From: an uncultured Saprospiraceae bacterium | Lineage (GTDB): Bacteria > Bacteroidota > Bacteroidia > Chitinophagales > Saprospiraceae | Assembly (NCBI GenBank): GCA_938001865.1 | Contig: CALLAW010000038.1 | Coordinates: 1 to 46,324 of the forward strand | Direction: 5' to 3' | Length of the DNA: 46,324 bases | The notes under the pieces: generated by a model | What the model saw: the letters and a program-made list of their open reading frames with translations, nothing else | Databases searched by the model: none | What the model was told of the DNA's origin: nothing | Position numbers and translations under genes: made by a program | Shown here: positions 1 through 8,797 of the stretch, in pieces | How the letters are laid out: every line of letters begins with the position of its first letter | How positions within the stretch are numbered: position 1 is the stretch's first letter

Positions 1-45
1 GAGTTAGTATCCTAATAAAATCACATCACAAAGAGTAAACTCACC

Positions 46-378
46 ATGATAAACATCCACGAAGATACCATCAATCGCTACCTGGAGAGCATCAGACCTC
101 AGGATGAAGCGATGCGAGCACAGATAGACTATGACTATACCTACGAGAGAAATATATTTGTCATCTATGAGGTCAGACCTCCATTCAATCAAGAGATTAC
201 AGATAAGATCAGGATACCGATTGCTAAGATCCGCTATACTAATAGTCAAGCCATTTGGAAGCTCTACTGGATGCGAGGCAATGGCAACTGGCACGCTTAT
301 GAGCCATTCGAGTACAGCACTCTTAAGCAGGTACTAGAGGCTATTGAGACTGATGCTCACGGTTGTTTTTTTGGCTAA
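46..378 (+). CDS. DUF3024 family protein
   Basis: This 110-residue protein has the features of the DUF3024 family: an N-terminal helix (INIHEDTINRYLESIRP), a beta-rich middle with a YEVRPPF segment, the motif IWKLYWMRGNGNWHAYEP, and the terminal sequence CFFG. The family has no established biochemical function; members are small soluble proteins often found in accessory or defence-rich regions. The ATG at 46 is only 45 bases from the window edge, so its promoter or an upstream operon partner cannot be judged. It lies on the same strand as hsdR, 365 bases upstream of it, and may be a passenger of a type I restriction locus. The family call is made by motif resemblance. Confidence 0.75.
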   Translation: MINIHEDTINRYLESIRPQDEAMRAQIDYDYTYERNIFVIYEVRPPFNQEITDKIRIPIAKIRYTNSQAIWKLYWMRGNGNWHAYEPFEYSTLKQVLEAIETDAHGCFFG

Positions 379-383
379 TATTC

Positions 384-530
384 ATGAATCATGAATTGTG
401 TATCTATGAGACAAGGGAGATAGATAATGTAAGTGTGAATTATCTTCTCATAAAACAGCATCTCTTAACTAAGTATGAAGCATTACTCCATCGTAAAGGG
501 GGTGTAGACCGGATAGAGGTAGAGTCATAA
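384..530 (+). CDS. Possible 48-residue ORF, unknown
   Basis: An ATG lies 5 bases after the DUF3024 stop and opens a 48-codon frame, reading MNHELCIYETREIDNV at the start and HRKGGVDRIEVES at the end. The spacing suggests translational coupling to the gene before it. The composition is protein-like (charged, mixed hydrophobic), but no family is recognised and there is no signal peptide or membrane segment. It could be a real small protein, the degraded end of a larger gene, or chance. Confidence 0.3.
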   Translation: MNHELCIYETREIDNVSVNYLLIKQHLLTKYEALLHRKGGVDRIEVES

Positions 531-743
531 TATTGAAGAGATCATGACATTAATGATCACTAACGATGATTAGACTATCCAATACGAGACTACCAATATT
601 GTTGTAACATTCTAAGGAATGTTAAAGGTGCTTTATATTGATGAATCTTTTCTGTTTGAAGCAATCTGAGGTCAATTAAATGCAAAATATTATAGTGATA
701 CGAGTATCTTCAAGCTCATAGAGCAAATGAAATCGTTAACCCA
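531..743. other. Intergenic region before hsdR with inverted repeats
   Basis: This stretch holds no convincing gene. It contains two dyads. GATCAT / ATGATC (540-545 and 553-558) has a 7-base loop. TAACATTC / GAATGTTA (605-612 and 617-624) is a perfect 8-bp stem with a 4-base loop. Neither is followed by a clear T run, so they could be operators or processing hairpins rather than terminators. No exact TAnnTTTG box was seen before hsdR. Confidence 0.4.
605..624. repeat. 8-bp inverted repeat upstream of hsdR
   Basis: The sequence TAACATTC-TAAG-GAATGTTA is a perfect dyad 120 bases before the hsdR ATG. It could fold into a hairpin in RNA or bind a dimeric regulator. There is no poly-T tail. The function is inferred from position only. 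Confidence 0.4.
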
Positions 744-3700
744 ATGAGTAATTTCTCCTTCATCCAATCCACCTTCCCTGCGATCTTTGATCAGATCAAG
801 ATTGCAGAGCAACGTACGTTTACTGAGCCAATCTCAGCTGCTAGTTATATCCGACGATCACTGGAGGCTTGTATCCACATGATGTATGATGAGCATCGAT
901 TAGACTTTCCCTACAATACGAGTCTAGACAATCTCATCAGAGAGCTCCAATACGAAAATCTGATTCCATCAGTATTCGGTGAACACCTGAAGATCATCCG
1001 CAAGACAGGAAACGCTGGTAGCCACTTTGGACAGAAGGTCAAGGGGAGAGAGGTGATGATCAGTCTTCAGTACTTTTTTGGATTTGCCAAGTGGTTCGCT
1101 GAGATGTATGCGGACACTCTAGGTAAATTGCCCACGGCATTTGACAAAAGTCTCGTCCCCAAGGTGGGCAGTGAAGCAAGAAAACTTAACGCCATCAAAG
1201 AAGAGATGGCTCAAGAGAACGACAAGCTCAAAGCTCAACTCGCCAAGATGATGGCGGAGATGGAAGCATCTCAGCAGGCAGCACTAGCGAGTGAAGAAGC
1301 GATGAAGGCCCTACAAGAAGAGAAGGCTCAGATCCAAGCAAAACTGGCAGAGAAGAAGGAAGCAACGATTGCAAAAATCTCATCCGAATTCTCAGAAGCT
1401 GAGACTAGAACACATCTTATAGACATTGATCTCAAGGAAGCAGGATGGGGCAACCTTGTAGATGGTAGAGATACGGAGTACCATGTCACAGGAATGCCAA
1501 TCACAAGTGACAATCCTAAGGGCAATGGCTATGTAGACTATGTACTCTGGGGAGATAATGGTCTCCCTCTTGCCCTCATAGAAGCTAAGCGGACATCAGT
1601 AGCATCAGAGAGTGGAAGACATCAAGCTACTCTCTATGCCGACTGTCTTGAGAAGCAATTTGGCGTCAGACCACTCATCTTCTATACCAATGGATATGAG
1701 ACCTACCTCTATGATGATCTCTTCTACAGTGCCCCGAGAAGAGTCTATGGATTCTACACTAAAGAAGAACTCCTCTGGGAAGTAGAAAAAAGAAAGACTC
1801 GTAAAGACATCAGAAATCCTAAGGTCAATACTGAGATATCGGGGAGGCCATATCAGATAGAAGCGATCCAACGTGTCGGTGAATCCTTAGTCACTGATGG
1901 TGACAATGGGCTGAGAGGTCACAAGAGAACCGCCCTACTCGTCATGGCAACAGGCAGTGGTAAGACTCGGACTGCAGCATCAATTGTAGACATCCTCTAT
2001 AGACACAATTGGATCAAGAGAGTACTCTTTCTTGCCGATAGAAATGCCCTAGTCAAGCAAGCGAAAAAAGCCTTTGCAGAACACTTGCCAGAGCTATCAT
2101 CAGTAAATCTTACCAATGAGAAAGAAGACAATACCACACGATTAGTCTTCAGCACATACCAGTCTGTCATCAATAAGATAGATAGCACCAAGATCGAGGG
2201 AGAACGCTTCTACGGAGTAGGACACTTTGATCTCATCGTAGTCGATGAAGCACACCGATCAGTCTACAATAAGTATGGGGTAATCTTCGAATACTTCGAT
2301 GCTCTCCTCCTAGGACTCACTGCTACACCTAAGTCTCATGTTGACTTCAATACCTACGAACTCTTTGAGTGTAGTGATGGTAATCCGACATTTGCCTACG
2401 AGCTCGATGATGCTGTCAAAGCAGGCTATCTGAACCCTTATAAAAATGAAATACTCACGACCAAGTTCATGAGTGAAGGGATCAAGTACTCTGAGCTTTC
2501 GCCAAAAGACAAGGCAGAGTATGAGAAGAAATTTAGAGATGAGAGTACAGGTCAGTTTCCTGAAAATATCAGAAACTCAGCAATCAATAGATGGCTATTC
2601 AATAAGGATACAGTGTACAAGATCTTAGATGGTCTGATGACAAAAGGACTCAAGATAGAAGGTGGTGATAAGTTGGGAAGGACAATCATCTTTGCCGCTA
2701 ACCAGCATCATGCCAAATTCATCGTAGAATGCTGTGAACAGCGCTATCCTGACCTACCTTCGGGATTCATCAAGATGGTACACAATAAAGTCTCACATGC
2801 CCAGGGTATCATCGAGGCATTCTGCGATCACCATAAGGAACTCATCCCTCAGATCGCAGTCTCTGTGGATATGATGGATACTGGCATCGATGCACCTAGA
2901 GTACTCAACTTAGTATTCTTCAAGCAAGTCAGGTCATATGCTAAGTTCTGGCAGATGATCGGTAGAGGGACTAGGCTGTGTCCGGATGTCTACGGACCTG
3001 GCCAAGCGAAAGATAAGTTCCTCATCTTTGATGTCTGTGGCAACTTTGAATTCTTCGAGGAAAAACCACAAGGTCATGAAGGTACAATAATCAAACCTAT
3101 CACTCAGCAGATCTTTGAGACAAGGTTATCAGTAGCGAGACTCCAACTAGAGACTGGAGAAGAGGACCATAGGCTCCAAGCAAATGAGATATTAGATATC
3201 CTACATGGACAAATCAAATCCCTTAATCGTGAGAGATTTGATGTGCAGATGCACCGACAGCACGTTGACCAATACGAACAAAGACAAGTCTGGAATAATC
3301 TCACTCCTGAGCATGTCCATGACATCACTACATCTCTCTCTGCGTTGCCATCACCTGAGACGATCAATGATAGGGCAAGAAGATTTGACCTCATGATGCT
3401 CAAGTACATGCAATCAGACCTCTTGATGAATTCAAAATCTCAATATGTCAGCAACTTGATAGAGATCGCAACAGAGCTGAGTAAGAAGTATACCATCAAG
3501 CAAGTTGCGATATCAAAGGCATTGATAGAGACTATGCAAGACCCTGACTTCTACAAAAAACTCTCACAGAGAAAGATAGAAGAAATAAGGCAAGAGATCA
3601 GAGAACTCATCCAATACCTAGATACAGGATCAAAACCAATCATCTATACGGACATTGATGACAACTCCATAGAGCTATCTATCACTGCAGAGAGCCCTGT

Positions 3701-4184
3701 AAGTCCCATATCTAATACTCTCTACAAGCGACAAGTAGAGAGATATATCAGAGAGAATAAGCACCATGTGACAATCTCCAAGCTCAATACCAATGCACCA
3801 ATCACTGAGGCTGAGATAGATGAGCTCCAACGCATCTTATTCGATGGTGGCGAACGAGGCACCCTTGACACCTATCAAGAAGTCTACGGAGATCAACCTC
3901 TAGGTAAGTTCATCAGGAGTATCGTCGGGCTTGATATCCAAGTTGCACAAGAGCTCTTCAGTGACTTCCTCCAAGCAGGTAACATGACAGCAGACCAGAT
4001 GAAGTTCGTGGATAATATCGTCCAACATCTCAATCGGAATGGCATCATAGATAAGCAACTCCTCTTCCAATCTCCATTCAATGAAGCACATTCTGATGGA
4101 CTACTAGGAGTCTTCGATGATAGAGAAGCTACCAAGATTATCTCTCTGATAGATACGATTAATCAGAGAGCTGAGGTCGGCTAA
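744..4184 (+). CDS. hsdR: Type I restriction enzyme R subunit (HsdR, EcoEI-like)
   Basis: This 1146-residue protein is the ATP-dependent translocase and nuclease subunit of a type I restriction-modification complex, which cuts DNA remotely from an unmethylated recognition site. Domains in order: DUF4145 (about 1-125), a Glu/Lys/Ala-rich coiled coil (about 150-215), the HSDR_N nuclease with the PD-(D/E)xK core D265, E280 and K282, and a superfamily 2 helicase. The helicase shows Walker A ATGSGKT (402-408), DEAH (501-504), motif V DTGIDAP and motif VI QMIGRGTR (737-744). An EcoEI_R-type C-terminal region follows. All catalytic motifs are intact. No hsdM or hsdS lies downstream, so they are either left of the window or absent. 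DUF4145 is common in R subunits of this subgroup. Confidence 0.93.
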   Translation: MSNFSFIQSTFPAIFDQIKIAEQRTFTEPISAASYIRRSLEACIHMMYDEHRLDFPYNTSLDNLIRELQYENLIPSVFGEHLKIIRKTGNAGSHFGQKVKGREVMISLQYFFGFAKWFAEMYADTLGKLPTAFDKSLVPKVGSEARKLNAIKEEMAQENDKLKAQLAKMMAEMEASQQAALASEEAMKALQEEKAQIQAKLAEKKEATIAKISSEFSEAETRTHLIDIDLKEAGWGNLVDGRDTEYHVTGMPITSDNPKGNGYVDYVLWGDNGLPLALIEAKRTSVASESGRHQATLYADCLEKQFGVRPLIFYTNGYETYLYDDLFYSAPRRVYGFYTKEELLWEVEKRKTRKDIRNPKVNTEISGRPYQIEAIQRVGESLVTDGDNGLRGHKRTALLVMATGSGKTRTAASIVDILYRHNWIKRVLFLADRNALVKQAKKAFAEHLPELSSVNLTNEKEDNTTRLVFSTYQSVINKIDSTKIEGERFYGVGHFDLIVVDEAHRSVYNKYGVIFEYFDALLLGLTATPKSHVDFNTYELFECSDGNPTFAYELDDAVKAGYLNPYKNEILTTKFMSEGIKYSELSPKDKAEYEKKFRDESTGQFPENIRNSAINRWLFNKDTVYKILDGLMTKGLKIEGGDKLGRTIIFAANQHHAKFIVECCEQRYPDLPSGFIKMVHNKVSHAQGIIEAFCDHHKELIPQIAVSVDMMDTGIDAPRVLNLVFFKQVRSYAKFWQMIGRGTRLCPDVYGPGQAKDKFLIFDVCGNFEFFEEKPQGHEGTIIKPITQQIFETRLSVARLQLETGEEDHRLQANEILDILHGQIKSLNRERFDVQMHRQHVDQYEQRQVWNNLTPEHVHDITTSLSALPSPETINDRARRFDLMMLKYMQSDLLMNSKSQYVSNLIEIATELSKKYTIKQVAISKALIETMQDPDFYKKLSQRKIEEIRQEIRELIQYLDTGSKPIIYTDIDDNSIELSITAESPVSPISNTLYKRQVERYIRENKHHVTISKLNTNAPITEAEIDELQRILFDGGERGTLDTYQEVYGDQPLGKFIRSIVGLDIQVAQELFSDFLQAGNMTADQMKFVDNIVQHLNRNGIIDKQLLFQSPFNEAHSDGLLGVFDDREATKIISLIDTINQRAEVG

Positions 4185-4569
4185 CCTGCACATCAAGGTT
4201 ACGATACAACATACTCAGAGTGAGCAGGACTCATTGCAGTGCTGACAAGCAATTGTCAACTTGTACTCTTACATATTTGATCAAGTCTGCATCTCTGCAC
4301 ATCAGTCAAGAGACTATCCATCAATGAACGATAAGTCCACAGTGAGTCTACAACCGATATCATGTCTCTGATATCACTATACAATCAAGTTTACGATAAC
4401 TCTAAACGAAAAATCAATTCACACCCAGACTCCGCAATTGAGTTGCCTTACTCACATCATTACCCATCTCTATCTCAAGTCAATGCTTTGTCACAGAGTA
4501 AGCTGCAAGCGCTTTCAAGGTGTAGCCCAAGGCTTTGGGGTCAGAAGGCTTTGCTCTCACTCCCCCTCA
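4185..4569. other. Intergenic region between convergent hsdR and sortilin-like gene
   Basis: No credible gene is seen. The region holds an inverted repeat GATATCA / TGATATC (4356-4362 and 4369-4375) with a 6-base loop and no T run. It also has a short direct repeat (AAGGCTTTG) near 4530-4555. It separates two converging genes and may hold terminators that are not obvious by eye. Confidence 0.4.
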
Positions 4570-7500
4570 CTAATCCTTCACCTTGATGAAGTCAGTCACC
4601 TGGTCTCTGATCAGTTGGTTCAATATTGGCAACTCATCTTCTTTGATCTGTTGATAGAGGTCTAGCTCTTTATCTATCCTAGCAGTGAGTTCATCTCTGA
4701 CTTGGTACATCTGTGTGGGTGGTGCACCATCACCTATCTGCACGAGTGAATTCAGGTGAGCCAACTTATTCGTCAAGCGTATCGGGAAGTTCAGTGGATC
4801 TTGACGGCTCTTATTCTTTGTTTGATAGAGTGCTTCTTCTACTGAGGTCAAGACTGAGTCTATGTCATTGATCTTTTGTGCAATGAGAGAGTCTTGATGA
4901 GACGCTTGGAAGTCCTTCATTTGCTGCTTCAGTGCTCTGATTTCTATGATAGCCTCATGTGCTTGTGACACCTTTGCATTCACTGCATCGATGAATTGCT
5001 GTTGGAGTCTATAGTCGGCTGCCGAGACATTCAGCCTAGGATCTCCGAGTACTTCAAAGCTCGATTTGGAGTGATGACCATTGATATCCATGTGGACTTC
5101 ATAGCGTCCTGGGACCACCGTAGCACCTTGAGTAGATCCCCACCAGAGGATCATTCCATCGAAGTCTTTAGCACTCTCTGATTTCATATTCCATCGATGT
5201 GAATTGGCTCCTGCTAGGACCTCTTTGAGCTGAGTATCTTCATCCTGAGAGTGATTAGAGTATGTCCTAATCGTATCCCCTGCTTCTGTGAGGTAAGATA
5301 TCTTGAGTGTATCTTCTTTCTCATCATAATCTGCGAGATAGTAGTATGATGTGATCCCACCTGGGTGGTTAGTTCCTACCCCTTGAGCATCCTTGTTTTG
5401 GTATCCAGCCATGCGATAATTAGAGGTAGGCGTGTAGAGGCTGTACTTCGCATTTACATCAGTGGCTAGTGCCTCTCTCACTACAGAGAGATCATCAATC
5501 ATCCAGAGTCCACGTCCCTGAGTAGCAACAATCAAGTTGTCGTTTTTGAGAGTAATATCTGTAATGGGTACGATTGGAAGGTTGAGCTGTAGAGGCTCCC
5601 ACTGTCCGCCATCATTGGTAGAGAGATAGATGCCTGACTCAGTACCGGCATAGAGTGTCCCCTTGGCATTGGGATCTACTCTGATTGCTCTTGTGAAGTG
5701 TTCGTCTTCGATCCCATTGACGATCTTTTTCCATGACTTACCATAGTTATCGGTCTTGTAGAGATATGGGCTATAGTCACCACCCTTGTAGAGAGTACCA
5801 GCGAGGTAGCATGATGCGGGGTCGTGAGGATCTGGTTCGATACAGTTGATCATGAGCCACTTAGGGATACTAGCAGGAGTGACATTTACCCACGAGTCGC
5901 CTCCATCCCTGGTGAGATGTACGAGTCCATCATCTGAGCCTACCCAGATCGTTCCTTCTTCTTGGGGTGATTCTGCTGCCGCAAAAATGGTGCAATAGTA
6001 TTCGACACTTGTATTATCCTGAGTAATCGGACCACCTGATGACTTGAGTTTACTCGGATCATTCCTCGTAAGATCATCACTGATCGTACTCCAACTCTGA
6101 CCCTCATCTGTAGAGACATGTAGGTGGTTAGATGCTGCGTACAATTTCTTAGGATCGTGCTTGGAGAAGAAGATTGGGAAGTTCCATTGGAAGCGATACT
6201 TCATCTCTTCTGCACCGTGTCCCATCGGATTATCAGGCCAGACATTGATGGCACGTCGACTCCCGGTACTGTGATCTATCCTTGTGAGATACCCATCGTA
6301 ACTCCCTCCATAGACGATCTCATTGTTAGTGGGGTCGACAGCGATGTGGGCAGATTCGCCACCAGCTGTAGGCTCCCAATCACCTTCGCCTATACTCCCA
6401 CCATCAGTACGGTGTGCTATCCTTATCGTACTATTATCTTGCTGCGCTGCATAGATCCGATACGGGAAGTGATCATCAGTCGTCACTCTATAAAACTGAG
6501 CTGTAGGTTGATTGTGATAAGTGGACCATGTCTCTCCATTGTCAGATGTCACTTGGGCTCCACCATCATCACCGATGATCATTCGACTTGGATTGTCTGG
6601 TGCTATCCAGAGATCGTGGTGATCTCCATGAGGAGCTCGCTTAGAGGTAAATGTCTTCCCACCATCCTTCGACTTGTGATAAGACACATTCATCACATAG
6701 ACGATCTCCCTATCTTGAGGATCAGCATAGATACGAGTATAGTACCAAGCTCTCTGTCTGAGTGATCTACTTTCATTGAGTTTTTTCCAGGTTTCACCAC
6801 CATCATCAGATCGGTAGACACCTCCTTGTTTTTCATTTTCTATAATCGTCCATACTCGATCAGAGTCTACTGGCGAGACTGTTATTCCAGAGATTCCCCA
6901 GACTCCTTCTGGTAATCCTTTATTACCAGAGATGTTAGTCCATGTCTCTCCAGAGTCTGTACTCTTCCAGATAGCAGAACCCTCTCCTCCGGATGATAGA
7001 CTATAAGGTGTCCGCCTGATATTCCATGTAGAGGCATAGAGGAGTCTTGGGTTATTAGGGTCGATGATGAGGTCTACTGCCCCACTCTTTGCATTGGCAT
7101 AGAGGACCTTCTTCCAGCTATTTCCTCCATCTACACTTTTGTAAATGCCTCTCTCTTGGCTCTCTTTATAAAGGTCTCCCATCACTGCGGCATAGACGAT
7201 ATTGTGATCGTTTGGATCTATCCTGAGTCTAGAGATATGTCTTGACAGTTTGAGTCCTTTTTGCTCCCAGGTCTTACCTCCATCTACTGACTTCCAGATT
7301 CCATATCCGTATGAGACATTTCCTCTTACAGTCTTTTCTCCACCACCTACGTAGATGACATTCTGATCAGAGGGAGATACCGCAATAGCACCGATTGATC
7401 CTCCAAAGTATCCATCTGAGATATTCTCCCATGATCGACCTCCATCTGTTGTCTTCCATATGCCCCCTCCAGTCGAGCCAAAGTAATAGAGGTTACTCTT

Positions 7501-7668
7501 CCCTGGTACACCTGTCACAGCACATGACCGACCACCTCGATATGGACCTATCTCTCGCCATTCTATTGCTTCTGCAAATTTGAAGTTAGTTTGAGCATCA
7601 GCATCCAGTGTGACACAAAAGAGAAGAAGGAAGCTCCAGGTAAGAAGATGGTAATTTATATTCTGCAT
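4570..7668 (-). CDS. Secreted sortilin-like BNR/Asp-box beta-propeller protein
   Basis: This 1032-residue protein is exported: residues 1-26 form a signal peptide ending in DADAQ. The body, to about residue 700, carries many Asp-box repeats of the S-x-DGG-x-(T/S)-W type, for example TTDGGRSWEN, SVDGGKTWEQ, SVDGGNSWKK, STDSGETWTN, SDDGGETWKK and TRDGGDSWVN. These mark blades of a VPS10/sortilin-N-type propeller. After the propeller comes a beta-rich segment and a helical C-terminal region rich in Gln, Glu and Leu (about 880-1030). Bacteroidota relatives are usually annotated as glycosyl hydrolase or VPS10-domain proteins without a proven reaction. No T9SS tail is present. It is a single gene convergent with hsdR. 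The function, possibly carbohydrate or peptide binding, is unproven. Confidence 0.85.
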   Translation of the reverse strand: MQNINYHLLTWSFLLLFCVTLDADAQTNFKFAEAIEWREIGPYRGGRSCAVTGVPGKSNLYYFGSTGGGIWKTTDGGRSWENISDGYFGGSIGAIAVSPSDQNVIYVGGGEKTVRGNVSYGYGIWKSVDGGKTWEQKGLKLSRHISRLRIDPNDHNIVYAAVMGDLYKESQERGIYKSVDGGNSWKKVLYANAKSGAVDLIIDPNNPRLLYASTWNIRRTPYSLSSGGEGSAIWKSTDSGETWTNISGNKGLPEGVWGISGITVSPVDSDRVWTIIENEKQGGVYRSDDGGETWKKLNESRSLRQRAWYYTRIYADPQDREIVYVMNVSYHKSKDGGKTFTSKRAPHGDHHDLWIAPDNPSRMIIGDDGGAQVTSDNGETWSTYHNQPTAQFYRVTTDDHFPYRIYAAQQDNSTIRIAHRTDGGSIGEGDWEPTAGGESAHIAVDPTNNEIVYGGSYDGYLTRIDHSTGSRRAINVWPDNPMGHGAEEMKYRFQWNFPIFFSKHDPKKLYAASNHLHVSTDEGQSWSTISDDLTRNDPSKLKSSGGPITQDNTSVEYYCTIFAAAESPQEEGTIWVGSDDGLVHLTRDGGDSWVNVTPASIPKWLMINCIEPDPHDPASCYLAGTLYKGGDYSPYLYKTDNYGKSWKKIVNGIEDEHFTRAIRVDPNAKGTLYAGTESGIYLSTNDGGQWEPLQLNLPIVPITDITLKNDNLIVATQGRGLWMIDDLSVVREALATDVNAKYSLYTPTSNYRMAGYQNKDAQGVGTNHPGGITSYYYLADYDEKEDTLKISYLTEAGDTIRTYSNHSQDEDTQLKEVLAGANSHRWNMKSESAKDFDGMILWWGSTQGATVVPGRYEVHMDINGHHSKSSFEVLGDPRLNVSAADYRLQQQFIDAVNAKVSQAHEAIIEIRALKQQMKDFQASHQDSLIAQKINDIDSVLTSVEEALYQTKNKSRQDPLNFPIRLTNKLAHLNSLVQIGDGAPPTQMYQVRDELTARIDKELDLYQQIKEDELPILNQLIRDQVTDFIKVKD

Positions 7669-8063
7669 GAGAGGTAATCATTAATGAGTTATCATGTGAA
7701 TATAAATAGAATGCTGTAAAGCTGTCGAAAGAATATTTCTAAAAATTAGGGAACAATCATAGGAGTGAGTAGTCAATGCCCATATCTAGTGGTATTGAAA
7801 GCTGCTTATGCTACAGTTGATCATTGTCGGTATCTGTATCATCCCTGATTGTGATGCAACTGTGCTAACGGATTAAGACTCTAAACATGAGTAAAAATTA
7901 GAAAGGACACCCAATACTTAGGTCTAAGCATGAGAATTAATAGTAAGATTAAACTTGTGAAGAATAGCACCACAGAGAGATGGATCCTACAATTTATTTC
8001 ATAGAATACCGAACATCTGATTGAGGAATCAGGTAACCTTTGATATAAATAAAATGAATACTG
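7669..8063. other. Intergenic region between divergent genes at 7668 and 8064
   Basis: This region should hold the promoters of the sortilin-like gene (minus) and the small membrane protein gene (plus). A short hairpin CTGATT-GAGG-AATCAG (8017-8032) runs into the palindrome GGTAACC. A near match to the -7 box, TAACCTTTG with one extra base (8034-8042), lies 22 bases before the plus-strand ATG. A 24-codon open stretch from ATG 7930 ends in TAG and is not supported as a gene. Confidence 0.35.
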
Positions 8064-8276
8064 ATGAAAAAGATTATCGGAATAGCCCTTATACTCCTTT
8101 CCATCGGACTCGGTTACAAGGGCACAACAGCAATATCTAACAGCGGGACGGAAGCTGAAGTATTGGGAATAGAAATTGGTGTAGAAGACACAGGAAAAAA
8201 GACAAATGGGTTCGTCTTCATCGGTCTGGCTGTAGTCAGCTTCATAGGTGGAGTTACATTGGTGGGTAAAAAATAA
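8064..8276 (+). CDS. Small membrane protein, DUF3185-like
   Basis: This 70-residue protein has two hydrophobic segments (about 4-21 and 50-66) separated by a polar stretch with SGTEAEVLGIEIG, ending VGKK. The layout matches small two-helix inner-membrane proteins of the DUF3185 type, whose role is unknown. The start is the ATG at 8064; an ATG 12 bases earlier is out of frame. It stands alone, divergent from the sortilin-like gene and convergent with the 91-residue secreted protein. Confidence 0.55.
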   Translation: MKKIIGIALILLSIGLGYKGTTAISNSGTEAEVLGIEIGVEDTGKKTNGFVFIGLAVVSFIGGVTLVGKK

Positions 8277-8408
8277 ATTACAATCAGGACTGTTCCAATG
8301 AATTGTAAGTTATGCAGTCAACATCACTAATAATAGTGATTGAAATGCTTACACCTACCTCATGGTCTGCGTTGCATCCACCTCATCTCTATGTATATGA
8401 ACTATAAA

Positions 8409-8437
8409 AAGGCAGGTGCCAAAGTGGCACCCACCTT
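8409..8437 (-). terminator. Rho-independent terminator after the 91-aa gene
   Basis: Read on the minus strand, a 12-bp stem (two G-T wobbles) with a 5-base loop is centred on GGTGCC-ACTTT-GGCACC. It is followed directly by a run of five T. It lies 17 bases beyond the stop of the 91-residue gene. The perfect 6-bp core is also present in the plus direction, but without a T run. Confidence 0.75.
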
Positions 8438-8454
8438 AGAACCCCAAAAAATAT

Positions 8455-8730
8455 TTATTGGTCAGCTTGACCTTTTAAGAATCCTCGATTGTAGCCATCT
8501 TTGTAGCCATCTTCTCCGAGACGAGGCAATGGACAGAGCGGTGCTAATGGCTCTAGGCAACCAAAACCTTTACCATAACAATACCCTTCCTTATAACCAT
8601 CTTCCCAACCATCACAAAAGGCATCTACACGCATTACTTGATCTGGAATAGAATTAGATGGATACGGAGTAAATGAACTCATTAGAAAAGTAAAACTTAA
8701 TAGCATTGAAAACAACATGAACTTCTTCAT
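8455..8730 (-). CDS. Small secreted protein with DGYxxGY repeats
   Basis: This 91-residue protein begins with a basic, hydrophobic leader (MKKFMLFSMLLSFTFLMSS), so it is exported. The mature part holds two copies of a Gly/Tyr motif, DGWEDGYKEGYC and DGYKDGYNRGF, separated by a Cys/Pro-rich segment (CLEPLAPLCPLP). Similar short GYxxG-rich secreted proteins occur in Bacteroidota without known function. It follows rmuC on the same strand after 67 bases and has a strong terminator, so it can be a monocistronic or last gene. A coding role is supported by the leader, repeat and terminator. Confidence 0.6.
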   Translation of the reverse strand: MKKFMLFSMLLSFTFLMSSFTPYPSNSIPDQVMRVDAFCDGWEDGYKEGYCYGKGFGCLEPLAPLCPLPRLGEDGYKDGYNRGFLKGQADQ

Positions 8731-8797
8731 AATTTCTAGATAATTTTGGATTAAATAATATAAGTACTTGGTTTGATTCTTGGTTAATGAGAGCCTG

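Noticed and set aside
4356-4375. GATATCA / TGATATC dyad as a terminator
   Set aside because: It has no following T run and only a 7-bp stem; it is reported only as an inverted repeat in the gap.
6124-6765. A 213-codon plus-strand open frame
   Set aside because: It is antisense inside the sortilin-like gene, whose Asp-box repeats are clearly coded on the other strand. The translation is Ile/Cys/Ser-rich and domain-free.
7930-8004. 24-codon ORF from ATG 7930
   Set aside because: It is too short, with no conserved feature and no ribosome-binding context.
8340-8651. 103-codon plus-strand frame
   Set aside because: It runs through a strong terminator and antisense to the secreted DGYxxGY protein, which has a proper signal peptide.
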